Shown here: positions 22,487 through 34,974 of the stretch, piece after piece
Layout of the letters: each line of letters starts with the position of its first letter
How positions within the stretch are numbered: position 1 is the first letter of the stretch
Assembly: GCA_036924085.1 (NCBI GenBank)
Contig: JAVGWX010000002.1
Coordinates: forward strand, 48,270,916 to 48,334,915
Source of the DNA: Ariolimax columbianus
Lineage: Eukaryota > Mollusca > Gastropoda > Stylommatophora > Arionidae
Direction: 5' to 3'
Length of the DNA stretch: 64,000 nucleotides
The notes under the pieces: model-generated
Told to the model about the DNA's origin: nothing
The model's database searches: none
Seen by the model: the letters and a program-made list of their open reading frames with translations, nothing else
Made by a program: the position numbers and the translations under genes

Positions 22487-25400
22487 GTAAATCTTCTTCT
22501 TCTTCTTCATCGTACGCAGTCAGACAGTAACCATAATTTTTTCGAAAAAAGCTGCTGTCATCCTGAGGCTGTCGACACTGCCATAGAGCTTGTCTTGTGG
22601 TTCCACTGGTGATGGCCACATCTGCTCTCTCTGATCCTCGTATGTCGGGCAGTTCTGCAGCAGATGCTCAGCGGTCATTTTCTCGGTCCCACACGGGCAT
22701 TCGTCGTTACCACCTATCTTCAATTTGTTGAATAGGTGGTACCTCAGTCTATTGTGGCCAGTGCGAAGTCTGAAGACATCGACCTGCTCTCTTCTGTTCA
22801 ACTGGTAATAGGCATCGTTTTTGGTGTAGCCGGTATGTTCAGTTTCCCATTTGGTCATGTATCTGGCTTTAATAAGCCGTTTTGACTCTTCGTACGTCAT
22901 ACTAGTATCTGTTTGTGGTAGTCTTGCACCTTCTTTTGCCAGTCTGTCTGCCTCCTCGTTGCCTTGGATGTTGCAGTGTGATGGGACCCACTGTACCACT
23001 ACCCTTTTTGGTGCGGACTGCTGGCATAGTTGACAGTGCTGCTCTTAAGTCATTAAGCTCAGTGTTTTTCTGGCTTTTTAGCGCTGTGACTACGGCCAGA
23101 GCATCTGTAAGCAGGACTATATGGCTTTCATTTTCACCGTGTGTCACCATTTCTTCCACTGCCGCCCTCAGTGCCTCTGCCTCCGCTCTGAAATTGCTTG
23201 TGTACTTACCAGTAGCGAATGACAGTGTTATTTTTCTGCCATTTGGTAGGTTCAGGAATGCTCCTACCCCTCCGTTCTGTGTAGTGTTTGTTACAGAACC
23301 GTCGGTGTATGCATGGGTCCAGTCCATGCTTGGGTAGCTTTTCGTTATGAAGCTTAGGGTAGTATCTCTCCTTTCTTTTTCAGTCTGGCAGTTTTTGTTT
23401 CCAATACCTGGTATATTTTCTACCACCTCTGGAAATATATCCTGCCTCCAGGTAGGTTTTCGTACAGTAGTGATGGGCTTTGGTGTTGTTTATGGGATCT
23501 TCGTGCATCTTTGCTTTGGCTATTTCTGCAAAGTTTCTCCGCTTTAGTTTCCCATTTCCCAAATTAAGTCTCTGGTGCATTGGGTGGTCAGTCAGTCTTC
23601 GGAGTTTCTCTGACTGCAGCTGGGCTCTGCAGTCTCTTCTATCGGTCATGCGTTGCAGCTTTGTAATCTTTTCAAGTTCTACAATTGGCGTTGACTTCTT
23701 GCCTTCTGTTATAACTCTCATGGCTTGGTTTTGAAGTTTGTTAACTTTATCGAAGTTCGCCTTTGCTGCTGTTGTCCATGCCGCAATGCCATACTCGAGA
23801 ACTGGTCTCACTCTTCCAGTGTACAGTTTCTTTAGTATACTTTCGTCTGCTCCCCAGCTTGTGCCAGCAAGTTTCCTCATGATTGCCATTCTTTCTCTGG
23901 CTCTCATTCGGTTTCTCTCGATCTGACTTTTCCATGTCATGCGCCGATCAAATGTGACTCCCAGATAGTTTGGGTTGTCGTTTGGCTGCAGGAATTTGCC
24001 ATTTAGACTTAATTTGGTGTTTTGGGGTTTGATTGAAAGCGAGAATATTGTACATGTGGTTTTCTCCTCGTTTATTTTGACCAGCCATGAGTTCGCCCAC
24101 TCTTCCAGCGATGGTAGGGCCTGCTGCATCCGATTTCTTGCTATGGTGAGATTCTTTTCAGAGGTCCACATAGCCAGATCGTCTGCAAACATTGAGCTAT
24201 GGACTCTTCTTGGTATATTCTCTGTAATGTCGTTTATATACACCAGGAAGAGTGTGGGTGACAGTACTCCCCCTTGGGGTACTCCCTGCTCGAGTGTCAC
24301 CTTTTTGCTCATCTGCCCTTGTACTTGGACTCTGGCCGTTCTTTGTTTGAGGTAGTGGTTGATCCACTTGTACATTTTCCCACAAACTTCACTTCTCCTT
24401 AGCTTGACTCTAAGTCCTTCTTCTTTGTCTTCTTCTTTGTTCGTTCTCAATCTCCCACTACCAAACCCTGAAAAGGGCTTAAGTAGCAGAATGTAGTCCA
24501 GAGAACGGAATGCGTTGTGTTGTAGTTTACAGCTTGGCTGCGAATATTTGCACCTTTCGGTCCAACACATCCGACTTCAGCAAGCATTTTTTGAGTACCG
24601 GGTTAGCATTCCCTCTTCGATCCCTTCTACTTAGCCAGTCTGCCCTGCTGCAGCCTGTTATCCAGGATCACCGCGTGGAGGTGTAGAAGGGTCTTGGCAG
24701 CTATGGTTCGCTGGCCCTGACGCTAGCAGTCAGCTATGGGTCGCTGACCACTGCGGCTCATGCACTGCTCAGCATCTTGATCCCGACTCTAAGTCCGTCT
24801 TTCCAGACTTTGTCAAATGCCTTTTCCAGGTCCACCCAAACCGCTACTGTGTGTTTCTGTGCCTGGTAGGCATCTTCTCTTTCATGGGCTATGAGGATGA
24901 CCTGGTCCTCAGTGGATCTGTGCTGTCTAAAGCCGGCTTGCTGTGGAATTAGTATTCGTTTTTCTTCCAGATGCCACATCAGTCTGGTGTTTATCATACG
25001 TTCCATCAGTTTGCCGAATGAGCTCAGTAGGCTGATATGCCTGTATCCATTTAGATCTGTTTTGTCCTTTCCTTTCTTTGGTACTGGTACAAGTACTGCG
25101 TCTTTCTATGCCTGGGGTACAATTCCCCTTTTCTAGCTTTGGTTCAGGACCGATAACAGTTTCCTCTTAGCTGTTTGGCCCAGCCCCATCAGCATTTCGT
25201 TTGTTATCCCGTCTTTTCCGGGAGATTTTCTTTTCTTTATTGTTCTCGTGGCCTCTTCCATTTCACTCATTTTTAATTTGGCCATCATATGCTCTTCTGG
25301 TGCCGTATTGATGTTGTCGTGCCCCTTTTGCTCTTCACTAATGTCTGTATGCCTATCTGCAGAGACCTCGATGTGGTTTGCTTTGGCATAGTGTTCTACA

Positions 25401-25672
25401 AAAGCGCTTGCGGCTTTTTTTTCCAGTGAGCAAGTTTTCGCCCTGCTTGATGGTAATTTGTTTGTTTGAAAGGGTTTCGTCATTCATGGCTCTGACTAGC
25501 TTCCATAGCTTGTTCCCTTCTTTCTCTAGGTTGAGGCTTTCGGTTTTGTTTTTCCAGCTCTCTCTTGCTGTTTGGTTTAGAGTGTATTTGTATTTCGCCG
25601 TGGCGGCTTTGAGGGCGATATTTGCCTCCATAGATTGTTCTCGCTCTGCCATGTTCCTAGCATTTGTGACTG
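22487..25672 (-). pseudogene. Non-LTR retrotransposon family F3, best-preserved copy
   Basis: Read on the minus strand from about 25672. A linker (ALKAATAKYKYTLNQTARES) is followed by an RT N-terminal region (KKRKSPGKDGITNEML), IPQQAGFRQHRSTEDQ and VWVDLEKAFDKVW. Next come GVPQGGVLSPTLF (about 24300-24262), FADDLAMW (about 24190) and PNYLGVTFDRRMTW. RNase H follows with HAYTDGSV (about 23310), VLLTDALAVV and WVPSHCNI.GNEEADRLA (about 22980). A CxCx7HxxxxC-type knuckle (CPCGTEKMTAEHLLQNC) is near 22700. The order RT then RNase H and the motifs point to the I/Nimb-jockey group. It lacks the endonuclease (5' truncation), has at least two frameshifts and carries an S3 SINE at 24418-24784. The 3' end is a GAA-repeat tail (minus), and the flanks are 30-bp array DNA. 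Confidence 0.95.
24418..24784 (-). mobile_element. SINE-like repeat S3 inserted in F3
   Basis: A 367-bp insert is flanked by perfect duplications of GACTCTAAGTCC at 24406-24417 and 24785-24796. It interrupts the RT reading frame between AFDKVWKDGLRV and KLRRSEVCGKMY. Its 3' tail on the minus strand is AAAGAAGAAGACAAAGAAGA. Confidence 0.96.
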
Positions 25673-26253
25673 CAGTCAAGTTAATCGACCAAGGTGGCAC
25701 GAAACAAGTTAGTAGAGAAAGTGTCAAATAAAGTCATGTTAATGGATCAATGGTAACAAAGTCAAGTTAATGAACCAATGGCCACATGGAGACAAAGTAA
25801 TGGACCAAATGCCACATACATTCAGGGTAATCGACCAAGGCCCATATTGAGTCAAGTTAAGGACCAATGGCTACATCAAGCCAAGTTAACGGACCAAGGA
25901 CCACACAGAGTCAGGTTAATGGACCAATGACCACATCAAACCAAGTTAACGGACCAAGGACCACACAGTCTCAGATTAATAGACCAATGGCTACATCAAG
26001 CCAAGTTAACAGACCAAAGACTACATAGAAACAGGGCCACATGTAGTCAAGTTAGGGGCCCAAGCGATGTTTCAAGTCAAATACAAAGCGTTCCATGGTC
26101 AAATTGTGACCAATGGTTTGTAAGTCAAATTATGGATCTAAGAGCTGCAACCAAAGTACATTAGTAGGCCAAGAGCCATAAGAAGTTAACTTTCAAAGGC
26201 TGGATGAAGTTAAGAACAGAATAAGGGTAAAATAAAGACAAATTAGTGAACCA
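25673..26253 (+). repeat. Ancient 30-bp array, segment 2
   Basis: Degenerate units with AGTTAATGGACCAA and GGCCACAT-type segments continue the array after the F3 insertion. Homogeneity is low. Confidence 0.88.
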
Positions 26254-26890
26254 GGTTAAATCATCCCGTAACCGGTGAGATCGTTGGGGCATACATGGGG
26301 ATATCTCCACAACCCCACGCCATCCTTTGTCAGCGGCCGCTACCTGTGCCTCCTGTGGTCGGAGATTGGTCCTTTATTTTATGTTGTCCTCCTACCTCTT
26401 TTTAGGACGACCTCTTTGTCGTCTGCCTTGCACTTTTCCGTTTAGGGTCGTATTTTCAAGACCGTTTGACCTCGATATGTTCCCGTACCAAGCGAGTTTC
26501 CCTCTTTTGACAGTTGCCAAGAGGTCTTCAAAAGGTCCTATTGCTGTTATAATTCTTTCTCGTATTTCCTCATTTGTAACTCGGTCTTTGTATGTGGCAC
26601 TTAGAAGTCTTAGGAAACATCTCATCACCAAGGCCTGTATCCTCCGCTGAAGGTCAGCTGTAATTGTCCATGTCTCACAGGCATAGGCGAATATCGACAT
26701 GACAAATGTGCGCATGAATTTGATGTTCGTGCATATGATTAACTGTTTATCTTGCCATATTTTGTTAAGCCGTGCAAGCGCCGTTGTTTGCTGTGCTATT
26801 CTGGCCAACACCTCACATTTTGATTCTTCAATCACTGACAATTGAGCCCAGATATTTAAAACGGTCAACCACTTAAGTTGGGCCAGTTTC
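26254..26890 (-). pseudogene. Non-LTR retrotransposon family F2, 3' fragment
   Basis: The minus-strand frame 26868-26392 reads ESKCEVLARIAQQTTALARL, then RTFVMSIFAYACETWT, YKDRVTNEEIRERI and WYGNISRSNGLENT, finishing with RRQRGRPKKR. This is the RT thumb and C-terminal domain of a LINE. It retains the segment deleted in the 1915-2880 copy and shares its 3' UTR. It is 5'-truncated and inserted in the 30-bp array. Confidence 0.92.
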
Positions 26891-26988
26891 CCGTCGCCTA
26901 TATTATGCTGCAGATGTCTGTCAGGCCCTCCACTACTACCTCCCCACCTGCCGTTATCGGTTGATTATCCTCTATCATTGTTGGTGTT

Positions 26989-27262
26989 GCGGGATTCCGT
27001 TTCGAAGTGGTTAAGCCATCGGCCTCGTAATCAGGTGGTGTGTGTTTGACTCCGGACTCCGCCGTCATTTTCACGGGTGCTTGATGCGGAGTCCCCTGCA
27101 TCTCATAGTCGCCCCCTAGTCGTCTTGTCCTTGACTTGCCACTGGGGTCGGGCGGTTCGAGACGAGAGAGGGAGGATAAAAAGTAACGCAGTTAATCCTT
27201 ACTAAAAATAGCGCTAGCAAAATAAATTATGCCATCATCGTCTACGATGGATGGCGGCCTTT
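26989..27262 (+). mobile_element. tRNA-derived SINE S1, full length
   Basis: A 274-bp insert is flanked by TTGTTGGTGTT at 26978-26988 and 27263-27273. It carries a worn box A (TTCGAAGTGGTTAAG) and box B (TGTTTGACTCC, 27043-27053) matching the perfect boxes of the copy at 42933-43203. The body includes GATGCGGAGTCCCCTGCATC, and the tail reads CGTCTACGATGGATGGCGGC before a short T run. Confidence 0.93.
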
Positions 27263-27359
27263 TTGTTGGTGTTATAGTGATTATGTTTCTATGTTTCCCT
27301 TCCCTCATAGTTGTATAACTCGGATCAGTATTATATCCATTGTGCCAGTACACCATTGT

Positions 27360-27650
27360 TAATGAATCATGGACCAAATATAGCCAAGTTAGTGAACCAT
27401 GAACCAAATAAAGTCAAGTTAGGGAACCAAGGGTCACATGAAGTCAAGCTAGGGAACCAAGGGTTACATGACGTCAAGTTAGGGAACCAAGAGTCACATG
27501 ACGTCAAGTCAGGAAACCAAGGGTCACATGAAGTCAAGTTAGGGAACCAAGGGTCACATGACGTCAAGTCAGGGAACCAAGGGTCACATGAAGTCAAGTT
27601 AGGGAGCCATAGAGCAAATAGAGTCACAACCAAAGGCAGCGTGGAATCAG
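27360..27650 (+). repeat. 30-bp array, segment 3 (homogeneous)
   Basis: About nine near-identical units with GTCAAGTTAGGGAACCAAGG and GTCACATGA. The period is 10 codons, so both strands are open (VKLGNQGSHE on plus). It is much more uniform than segments 1 and 2, so this end was re-amplified later. Confidence 0.96.
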
Positions 27651-28599
27651 ATTAGTGGACCAAGGGCTGAATTGAGACAATTCCGATGATCTATGTTCTG
27701 TATGCATAGTTAGTTGAATTGTTAGTTGCCAATCGGAAGCAAAGATGGTGACAGCTTCAAATGTAGCAGCAACTTTGCCATTGGGACTGTCTATATCTGG
27801 GTCTAGATAGAGCTTGTTCCAGGTATGTGAATTGGTATATAGCTACAGGTTAATAAGTGTCGATGCTAAGAGTTCGTGTGGCATCTACTTCCTTCCATAT
27901 TTGTTCAGATACTTTTATCGTCAAGCCGTCCAAGTTATGAACATCATCAGCTCGCGCTATTACCGCAATTCCGTTCCAAAATTCGTGTCCATCTTTGGTG
28001 ATTTATAATTTCTCATCCCAGAGACTAAACGTAATTAAATTTGATGTATGAACTAATTATAGTCATGAACTTAATGACTTAATGAGCTATCTTTTGTTAA
28101 TTCAAAACTGTTCTCCTGTTCGATTTTGCTTATTTAGGCTTAGTAAAGAATCAGTGATGTCGGGAAAGACATTTAGAAGTTTAACACACACACCACACAC
28201 ATTCCCGTGTTCCGTTCAATAAGTACTCACGTCTGAAAGTTGTAGTTCAGTTACAAGCTAGAAAAATGGAAGTCCGTGCTAAAAATAGGTGAACCAGACC
28301 ATTCTGCACCATTTGATTATTGATGTGTAATGTGTACATGTTGTTGTCATATCTCAGTGGCGATTCAATGAGTAATTCGTTTTCCCGTAAAACACACCGA
28401 TGGATCTACTTCATTATCAAAATCATAATGAGTTTGAAGTCCAAAATCATCACCAAGCAGAAGGTGACTGAACTATTGTGTAAATGCTTCTTCAGGAAAG
28501 CTAAAATTTGTCGTTATTTATCACGACATTCAAGGGCCTAAGCAGAGAATACATTATGTGCTATGTATAGATATAAAATCTTTCTTCAGGTGGATAAGA
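27651..28599. other. Intergenic, perhaps 5' remnant of DDE element
   Basis: No clear gene. The part after about 28250 may contain the badly decayed N-terminus of the transposase called next, but I cannot align it confidently. Confidence 0.45.
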
Positions 28600-29745
28600 C
28601 AGGACTTTCAGTCTGTAAAGGACATGGTCGAGCATGGTAGCAAAAGAATAACAGATGATTTCGACAAAGATATGATTGGACGTGATTTTTTAATAAATGT
28701 TTCGAGAAAATGAATGTCTTTCTCTTCGTAAACTAAAGTCTACCTGCAAGAACAATCCGATATTGAAATCTCTTTGGAGAATTGTAGAAGGTAGCGGTTT
28801 CACTTTTCGCGAATCTGTTAGCCACAGCAATATTGTTTGTAAAAAGCCGCACCGGATTACTGCCCGGGGCAAATGCCTGAAGTAGATTCCAGAGCAAATC
28901 ATGGAACGCTACGATATCGTATATTTGGACGAATTGTGGGTAAATGCTCACCACACCTATGAGAGTGAATGACAACAATTGGGCGTAAACACTGGAAAGG
29001 AAATTCCAAGTAGCAAAGGACAACGTATTATACTCATTATAAGCGCATAATGGAAGCAAAGAGAACGGGCTTGTCAGTACCCAGAGCTTCATTCTCAAGC
29101 ACAGTCTACAGCTCGTAGGGACCGCCACACTGAAAGGAATGTACATATTTTCAAGGATTGGATAGGGAACACACTACTTCCCACTCTGGATAGACCGCGA
29201 TGCCATATCGTAATGTTGTAGCTTATGAGGACAACATTCCAACTTCATCAAACACAAAACATAACATCATGACGTGGCTTGCAAAGGAAAATGTAACTTT
29301 TTACTACATTTAAAACCTTAGTTATTGCTGCTTGTGAGACAGACTAGGAAGACAAAGATGTATACAATTGAAAAAATCATTGCAGAGCATTCCACACCTG
29401 CTCTCCAACCTCCACCTGACCATACACTATTTAAAGCCCATGTCGTTCGGGCTCCAGTCAAAGGGCACGTGGACGCATATAACCCGGTTTTTGAAATGGT
29501 GTGATGTTAAAGTCTTGACACATGATGGCATCTCAAAAATAGAAACCGAGTACTGAAAGAACTGTGTGAAGGCATTGCTCCGAGACGAGAAAGCATACTG
29601 GAAACGAGATGGATTGCAGTTTCTACCGCCATTAACAGTTTGGAATATCTTATGAGTCTTCAGGTTCGGGATAAAGTAGTCCACATGCCAATCTTTGTTG
29701 ATGACACCGCCACCAATTGCCTCGCTATATCCACCACAACACGGT
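28600..29745 (+). pseudogene. DDE endonuclease transposase relic (IS630/Tc1-like), copy 1
   Basis: Ordered fragments in changing frames: ITDDFDKDMIGRDFLINVSR, LSLRKLKSTCKNNPILKSL, RIVEGSGFTFRESVSHSNIV, then VYLDELWVNAHHTYESE (the first catalytic Asp block), GQRIILIISA, ITSWLAKENVTF and CDVKVLTHDGISKIETEY. It ends with LRDEKAYWKRDGLQFLPP near 29585-29630. This is the architecture of an invertebrate DDE-superfamily transposase with a YLDExWVNAHHT motif. Many stops and shifts. The tail CACATGCCAATCTTTGTTG (29682-29700) matters because the other copy (39866-41195) carries a minisatellite at the matching point. Confidence 0.82.
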
Positions 29746-30129
29746 TATGAATCCATATTGTTTACTGTTCACTTAGGGGTGTCGGTGAAGAGAGAGAGAT
29801 AGTACATCGAGCAGAGGGACAGCCACTTCCTTATTGAATGTCCAAATTCCTTGGTTCCCATCTGTTCACCGAACGCTCCCCCGCATACAGAAGCCAAAGA
29901 CCAAAGGTCTGGACCGGGAGAGCGATCCTGTAAGACAAACTGGGAGTGACCAGTGGTGACCTCAAGCGAACCGGAATATAAGCATGGCACAAGTTGATAG
30001 CGTCAGAAAAAGTATTTGTTTAACATTACCCATGTTTATGAAGTAAATTATCCTGTCCCACACAGAGTTATCGCTCTTACTTATGTGGTAAGGACACGAG
30101 TTTGAAACACCTTGACACAATTGTGTAGT
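29746..30129. other. Intergenic, nothing recognised
   Basis: The open frame at 29769-29990 (-) is not assignable to a family. Confidence 0.45.
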
Positions 30130-30350
30130 GTAGTACTGTAGCATCTAATGTACGGGTCAAACTATTTTGTAGTGAAGTACTGTAACAGCCAATGTATTGG
30201 TCAAACTGTGTTGTAGTGTTGAACTGTAATATCTAATGTATGGGTCGAACTGTTTTGTTGTGTAATGATGTAAACCCAAATGTATGGGTCAAACTGCTTT
30301 GTTGTGTAATGCTGTAAAACTTAATGTATAGATCAAACTGTTTTGAAAAT
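30130..30350 (+). repeat. About 45-bp tandem repeat, 5 diverged copies
   Basis: TAATGTATGGGTCAAACTG and GTAGTG...ACTGTAA recur roughly every 44-57 bp with substantial differences. Confidence 0.85.
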
Positions 30351-31899
30351 TTTCAATGTTTATATAACAAATACGATAATCACCTTTCTGTTGTATTAAT
30401 CGAACATAAAAACGTCAGCTCATGGAGAATGTAAGATTCTCTGCAAACAATAACTGCTATACATCGGTGTTTCCAAGAAAATTGTGGGAGAGTTATTGGC
30501 ACGAATATTGGAACTGACTCTAGAATAACTTCTAAAGATGTCGGTAGCTTGTTTTCAGTTTAACATAAGGATAGTCAGGAGCATAACAGCTGAATGAAAT
30601 TCATTAGAATTGGATCTAGTTATTTATAGAAAAACGGCAAATCCCGGTGATATTTGAGTCTAATCAAACAACAGCCTTTGTATTCAGAAATTGAGTCTGA
30701 TTTGTTCAATAGTTCATTTCCATGCACCCACATGGTAACGATACCCCTGGGTAAGAACCCTGGTTTCAAACATTTATTGTCACTAGTTTTTATCGCAAAT
30801 CTCACATTGGGAGACACTGGTATTTACGGGTAACGGGTTAAGACGTGTTGGATCGCCTGTTGGAGACTCTTCATATAATGTAATAATTATAAAGGGACGG
30901 CCTTTATTATACAGAGGACCACATTTAACTGTGTCACAGCTCGGTACCCGGGAAAGAAGCATATGTGAACGAACGTTCCATGCACGTCGTAATAGTCCGC
31001 TAGGTACAGCATGCCTTTTGAAATGTAAACCTCAGTAATCCATTAACCCGACAACTTGAATGTTTGCATATGCCCCTATTGTCATGACGACGTTAGTTAC
31101 TGTATACATACTATGAGATTACACTGATTTATCAAAATATGCGTTTTCTTTGTTATTTTCATCATGCCCACAGTTATCGCTTATACACACAACACATCCC
31201 ACACTACTTCTGTTAGCTCATCGTACATGCAGAGCCGCAGTCATATCTTCATTTATCATAGGGGTATTAGTCAATTATTTTTCATAATACGTATGCATTT
31301 ATGTTTATAATATATATGAATTTCCAGTAAGAGCTGTGTGTTGAAAGAAAAATGTATGACTAATGTTTTTGTTTTTGTGTCAGTGATTCTTTTTAATGAA
31401 ATGTAAAGTTCAAGCTTCACGATACGTTTAAATATACGTAGACTGTACTCACCATATTCAGGATCGGATTCCTCAAAGAGATTGATGACAGTTGTCGGCT
31501 GAATGAAGGACAACCCATCTTTCTAACAATAACCATCTTCCCCCTTCATTACACAATCCTCACATTCAATCCAGAATTGTTTGTCAATGCCTGGGTGCGC
31601 TGTATATGTCATTTTCTTTACATTTTATAGTTTGAAGGTTTTATCTTGCCACCTGTCCTTTCACATTTGTCCAAAATAATGTTATAGGATCTCAGTGGGA
31701 ATGGTACGTTGGTGATCTTAAACGTCTATAACCATACTCCTGGATTACTTTGTTAATGGGAAAATCTTTGTCCTGCTTGTTCTTGACTCATGATAACCAT
31801 ATAGGTTAGAGGTGAACGTCCGTAAAATGAATGTGCTCATTTGTTGGCCAACATTTCATCGCGTCCTCAGTACTTGTCGGGACCTTGTCTTCCGGTGTC
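30351..31899. other. AT-rich intergenic DNA
   Basis: No gene, RNA or transposon recognised. The minus-strand frame at 31271-31513 lacks a recognisable domain. Confidence 0.5.
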
Positions 31900-34390
31900 A
31901 CTTCAGTAATATTGACCCGGTGTCACATTAATATTGATCTGGTGTCACATTAATATTGACCGGGAGTCCCATTAATGTTGCTCTGGTGTCCCATTAATAT
32001 TGACCTGGTGTCCCATTAATATTGACCTGGTGTCACATTAATATTGACCGGGTGTCCCATTAATATTATCTTATGATATCACTCGCGGTGTCATATTAAT
32101 ATTGCCCTGGTGTCACATTAATATTGACCTCTGATATCACTCGGGGTATCACATTAATATTGACCTGTATCACATTAATATTGACCTTGTGTCACATTAA
32201 TATTGACCTATGCTATCACTCGGGGTGTCACATTAATATTGATCTGGTGTTACATTAATATTGACCTCTGATATCACTCGGGGTGTCACATTAATCTTGG
32301 CCTGGTGTCACATTAATATTGACCAGGTCTCACATTAATATTGACCTGGTGTCACATTAATATTGACCGGGTGTCCCATTAATGTTGCTCTGGTGTCCCA
32401 TTAATGTTGCTCTGGTGTCCCATTAATATTGACCTGGTGTCCCATTAATATTGACCTGGTGTCACCTTAATATTGACCGGGTGTCCCATTAATATTGTCT
32501 TATGATATCACTCGCGGTGTCATATTAATATTGTCCTGGTGTCACATTAATATTGACCTCTGATATCACTCGGGGTGTCACATTAATATTGACCTGAATC
32601 ACATTAATATTGACCTTGTGTCACATTAATATTGACCTATGCTATCACTCGGGGTGTCACATTAATATTGATCTGGTGTTACATTAATATTGACCTCTGA
32701 TATCACTCGGGGTGTCACATTAATCTTGGCCTGGTGTCACATTAATATTGACCAGGTGTCCCATTAATATTGACCTAGTGTCCCATTAATATTGACCGGA
32801 TGTCCCATTAATATTGACCTGGTGTCCCATTAATATTGACCTGGTGTCCCATTAATACTGACCTGGTGTCACATTAATATTGATCTGGTGTCCCATTAAT
32901 ATTGACCTGGTGTCATATTAATATTGCCCTGGTGTCACATTAATATTGACCTCTGATATCACTCGGGGTGTCACATTAATATTGACCAGGTGTCACATTA
33001 ATATTGACCTGGTGTCCCATTAATATTGACCGGGTGTCCCATTAGTGTTGCTCTGGTTTCCCATTAGTGTTGCTCTGGTGTCCCATTAATGTTGCTCTGG
33101 TGTCCCATTAATATTGACCTGGTGTCCCATTAATATTGACCTGGTGTCCCATTAATATTGACCTGGTGTCCCATTAATACTGATCTGGTGTCACATTAAT
33201 ATTGACCTGGTGTCCCATTAATATTGACCTGGTGTCCCATTAATATTGACCTGGTGTCCCATTAATATAGACCTGGTGTCCCATTAATATTGACCTGGTG
33301 TCCCATTAATACTGATCTGGTATCCCATTAATATTGATCTGGTATCCCATTAATGTTGCTCTGGTGTCCCATTAATGTTGCTCTGGTGTCCCATTAATGT
33401 TCCTCTGGTGTCCCATTAATGTTGACCTGGTGTCCCATTAATATTGACCTGGTGTCCCATTAATACTGACATGGTGTCACATTAATATTGATCTGGTGTC
33501 CCATTAATATTGACCTGGTGTCACATTAATATTGACCGGGTGTCCCATTAATATTGTCTTATGATATCACTCGCGGTGTCATATTAATATTGTCCTAGTG
33601 TCACATTAATATTGACCTCTGATATCACTCGGGGTGTCACATTAATATTGACCTGTATCACATTAATATTGACCTTGTGTCACATTAATATTGACCTATG
33701 CTATCACTCGGGGTGTCACATTAATATTGATCTGGTGTTACATTAATATTGACCTCTGATATCACTCGGGGTGTCACATTAATCTTGGCCTGGTGTCACA
33801 TTAATATTGACCAGGTCTCACATTAATATTGACCTGGTGTCACATTAATATTGACCGGGTGTCCCATTAATGTTGCTCTGGTGTCCCATTAATGTTGCTC
33901 TGGTGTCCCATTAATATTGACCTGGTGTCCCATTAATATTGACCTGGTGTCCCGTTAATACTGACCTGGTGTCCCATTAATACTGACCTGGTGTGCCATT
34001 AATATTGACTTGGTGTCACATTAATATTGACTGGGTGTCCCATTAATATTGTCTTATGATATCACTCGCGGTGTCATATTAATATTGCCCTGGTGTCACA
34101 TTAATATTGACCTCTGATATCACTCGGGGTGTCACATTAATATTGACCTTGTGTCACATTAATATTGACCTATGCTATCACTCTAGGTGTCACATTAATA
34201 TTGATCTAGTGTTACATTAATATTGACCTCTGATATCACTCGGGGTGTCACATTAATCTTGGCCTGGTGTCACATTAATATTGACCAGGTGTCACATTAA
34301 TATTGACCTGATGTCACATTAATATTTACCTGGTGTCACATTAATATTGACCTATGCTATCACTCGGGGTGTCACATTATTAGTGTCTGG
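31900..34390 (+). repeat. 22-bp array with higher-order structure
   Basis: More than 100 units of the type GGTGTCCCATTAATATTGACCT fill about 2.5 kb. A longer variant (TCTGATATCACTCGGGG) is interspersed. The marker TCTTATGATATCACTCGCGG occurs at about 32069, 32498, 33557 and 34052, each followed by a similar series of units, so blocks of several hundred bases were duplicated. Stop codons occur in all frames, unlike most other arrays here. Confidence 0.98.
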
Positions 34391-34974
34391 TTTTATCAGA
34401 ATAAATGTCACATTTATATTGGCCAGTGTTGTCATACATGTTGTCACATTGATATTTTCCTGTGCAATCTCGCTTATTTGTTTTGATATTTTCCTGTGTA
34501 ATCCCGTTTATTTGTTTTGATATTTTCCTGTGTAATCTCTCTTATTTATTTTCATATTTTCTTGTGTAATCTATTTGTTTTGAAGTGAGTGTTAAGGACG
34601 TTTGATAAATCTGAGACATAGGAAGATGGAATCTGCTCGCCTGAAGGGATGTCATCGTGTCACACTTGTCCAGTTAAATGTGCGCTCTACTGCTTACCCG
34701 CGCCCCCCCCCCCCCCCCCTCTCACCATAATCACCACTACCCAGCCACTTGTTTTGTCGAGTGATTATAGTATATTTAATTAATTTCTCTCAAGTTTTCT
34801 CTCAATCAATGCCTCCTTTCACATTATCGTTATTTCATTGCAGCTTTTATGATTTCTAGTTTGTAATTGTCTGTATATGCAAGTGTGTATGTGCGTGACT
34901 ATATTATATGTAAATTATTGTGCATGTCGTATATGCTATGTACTTTAAGTATGTATGTATTCCTATGTGTAAGA
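34391..34974. other. Intergenic with poly-C run
   Basis: Three diverged copies of a TTTGATATTTTCCTGTGTAA segment lie at about 34450-34565. A C run of about 17 is near 34705-34721. No gene. Confidence 0.55.

Noticed and set aside
22915..23337. Long plus-strand open frame over the F3 element
   Set aside because: It is the antisense shadow of the RNase H coding strand; the minus strand carries the conserved motifs.
29769..29990. 73-codon minus-strand frame
   Set aside because: I could not tie it to a family, and the surrounding DNA shows no gene structure.
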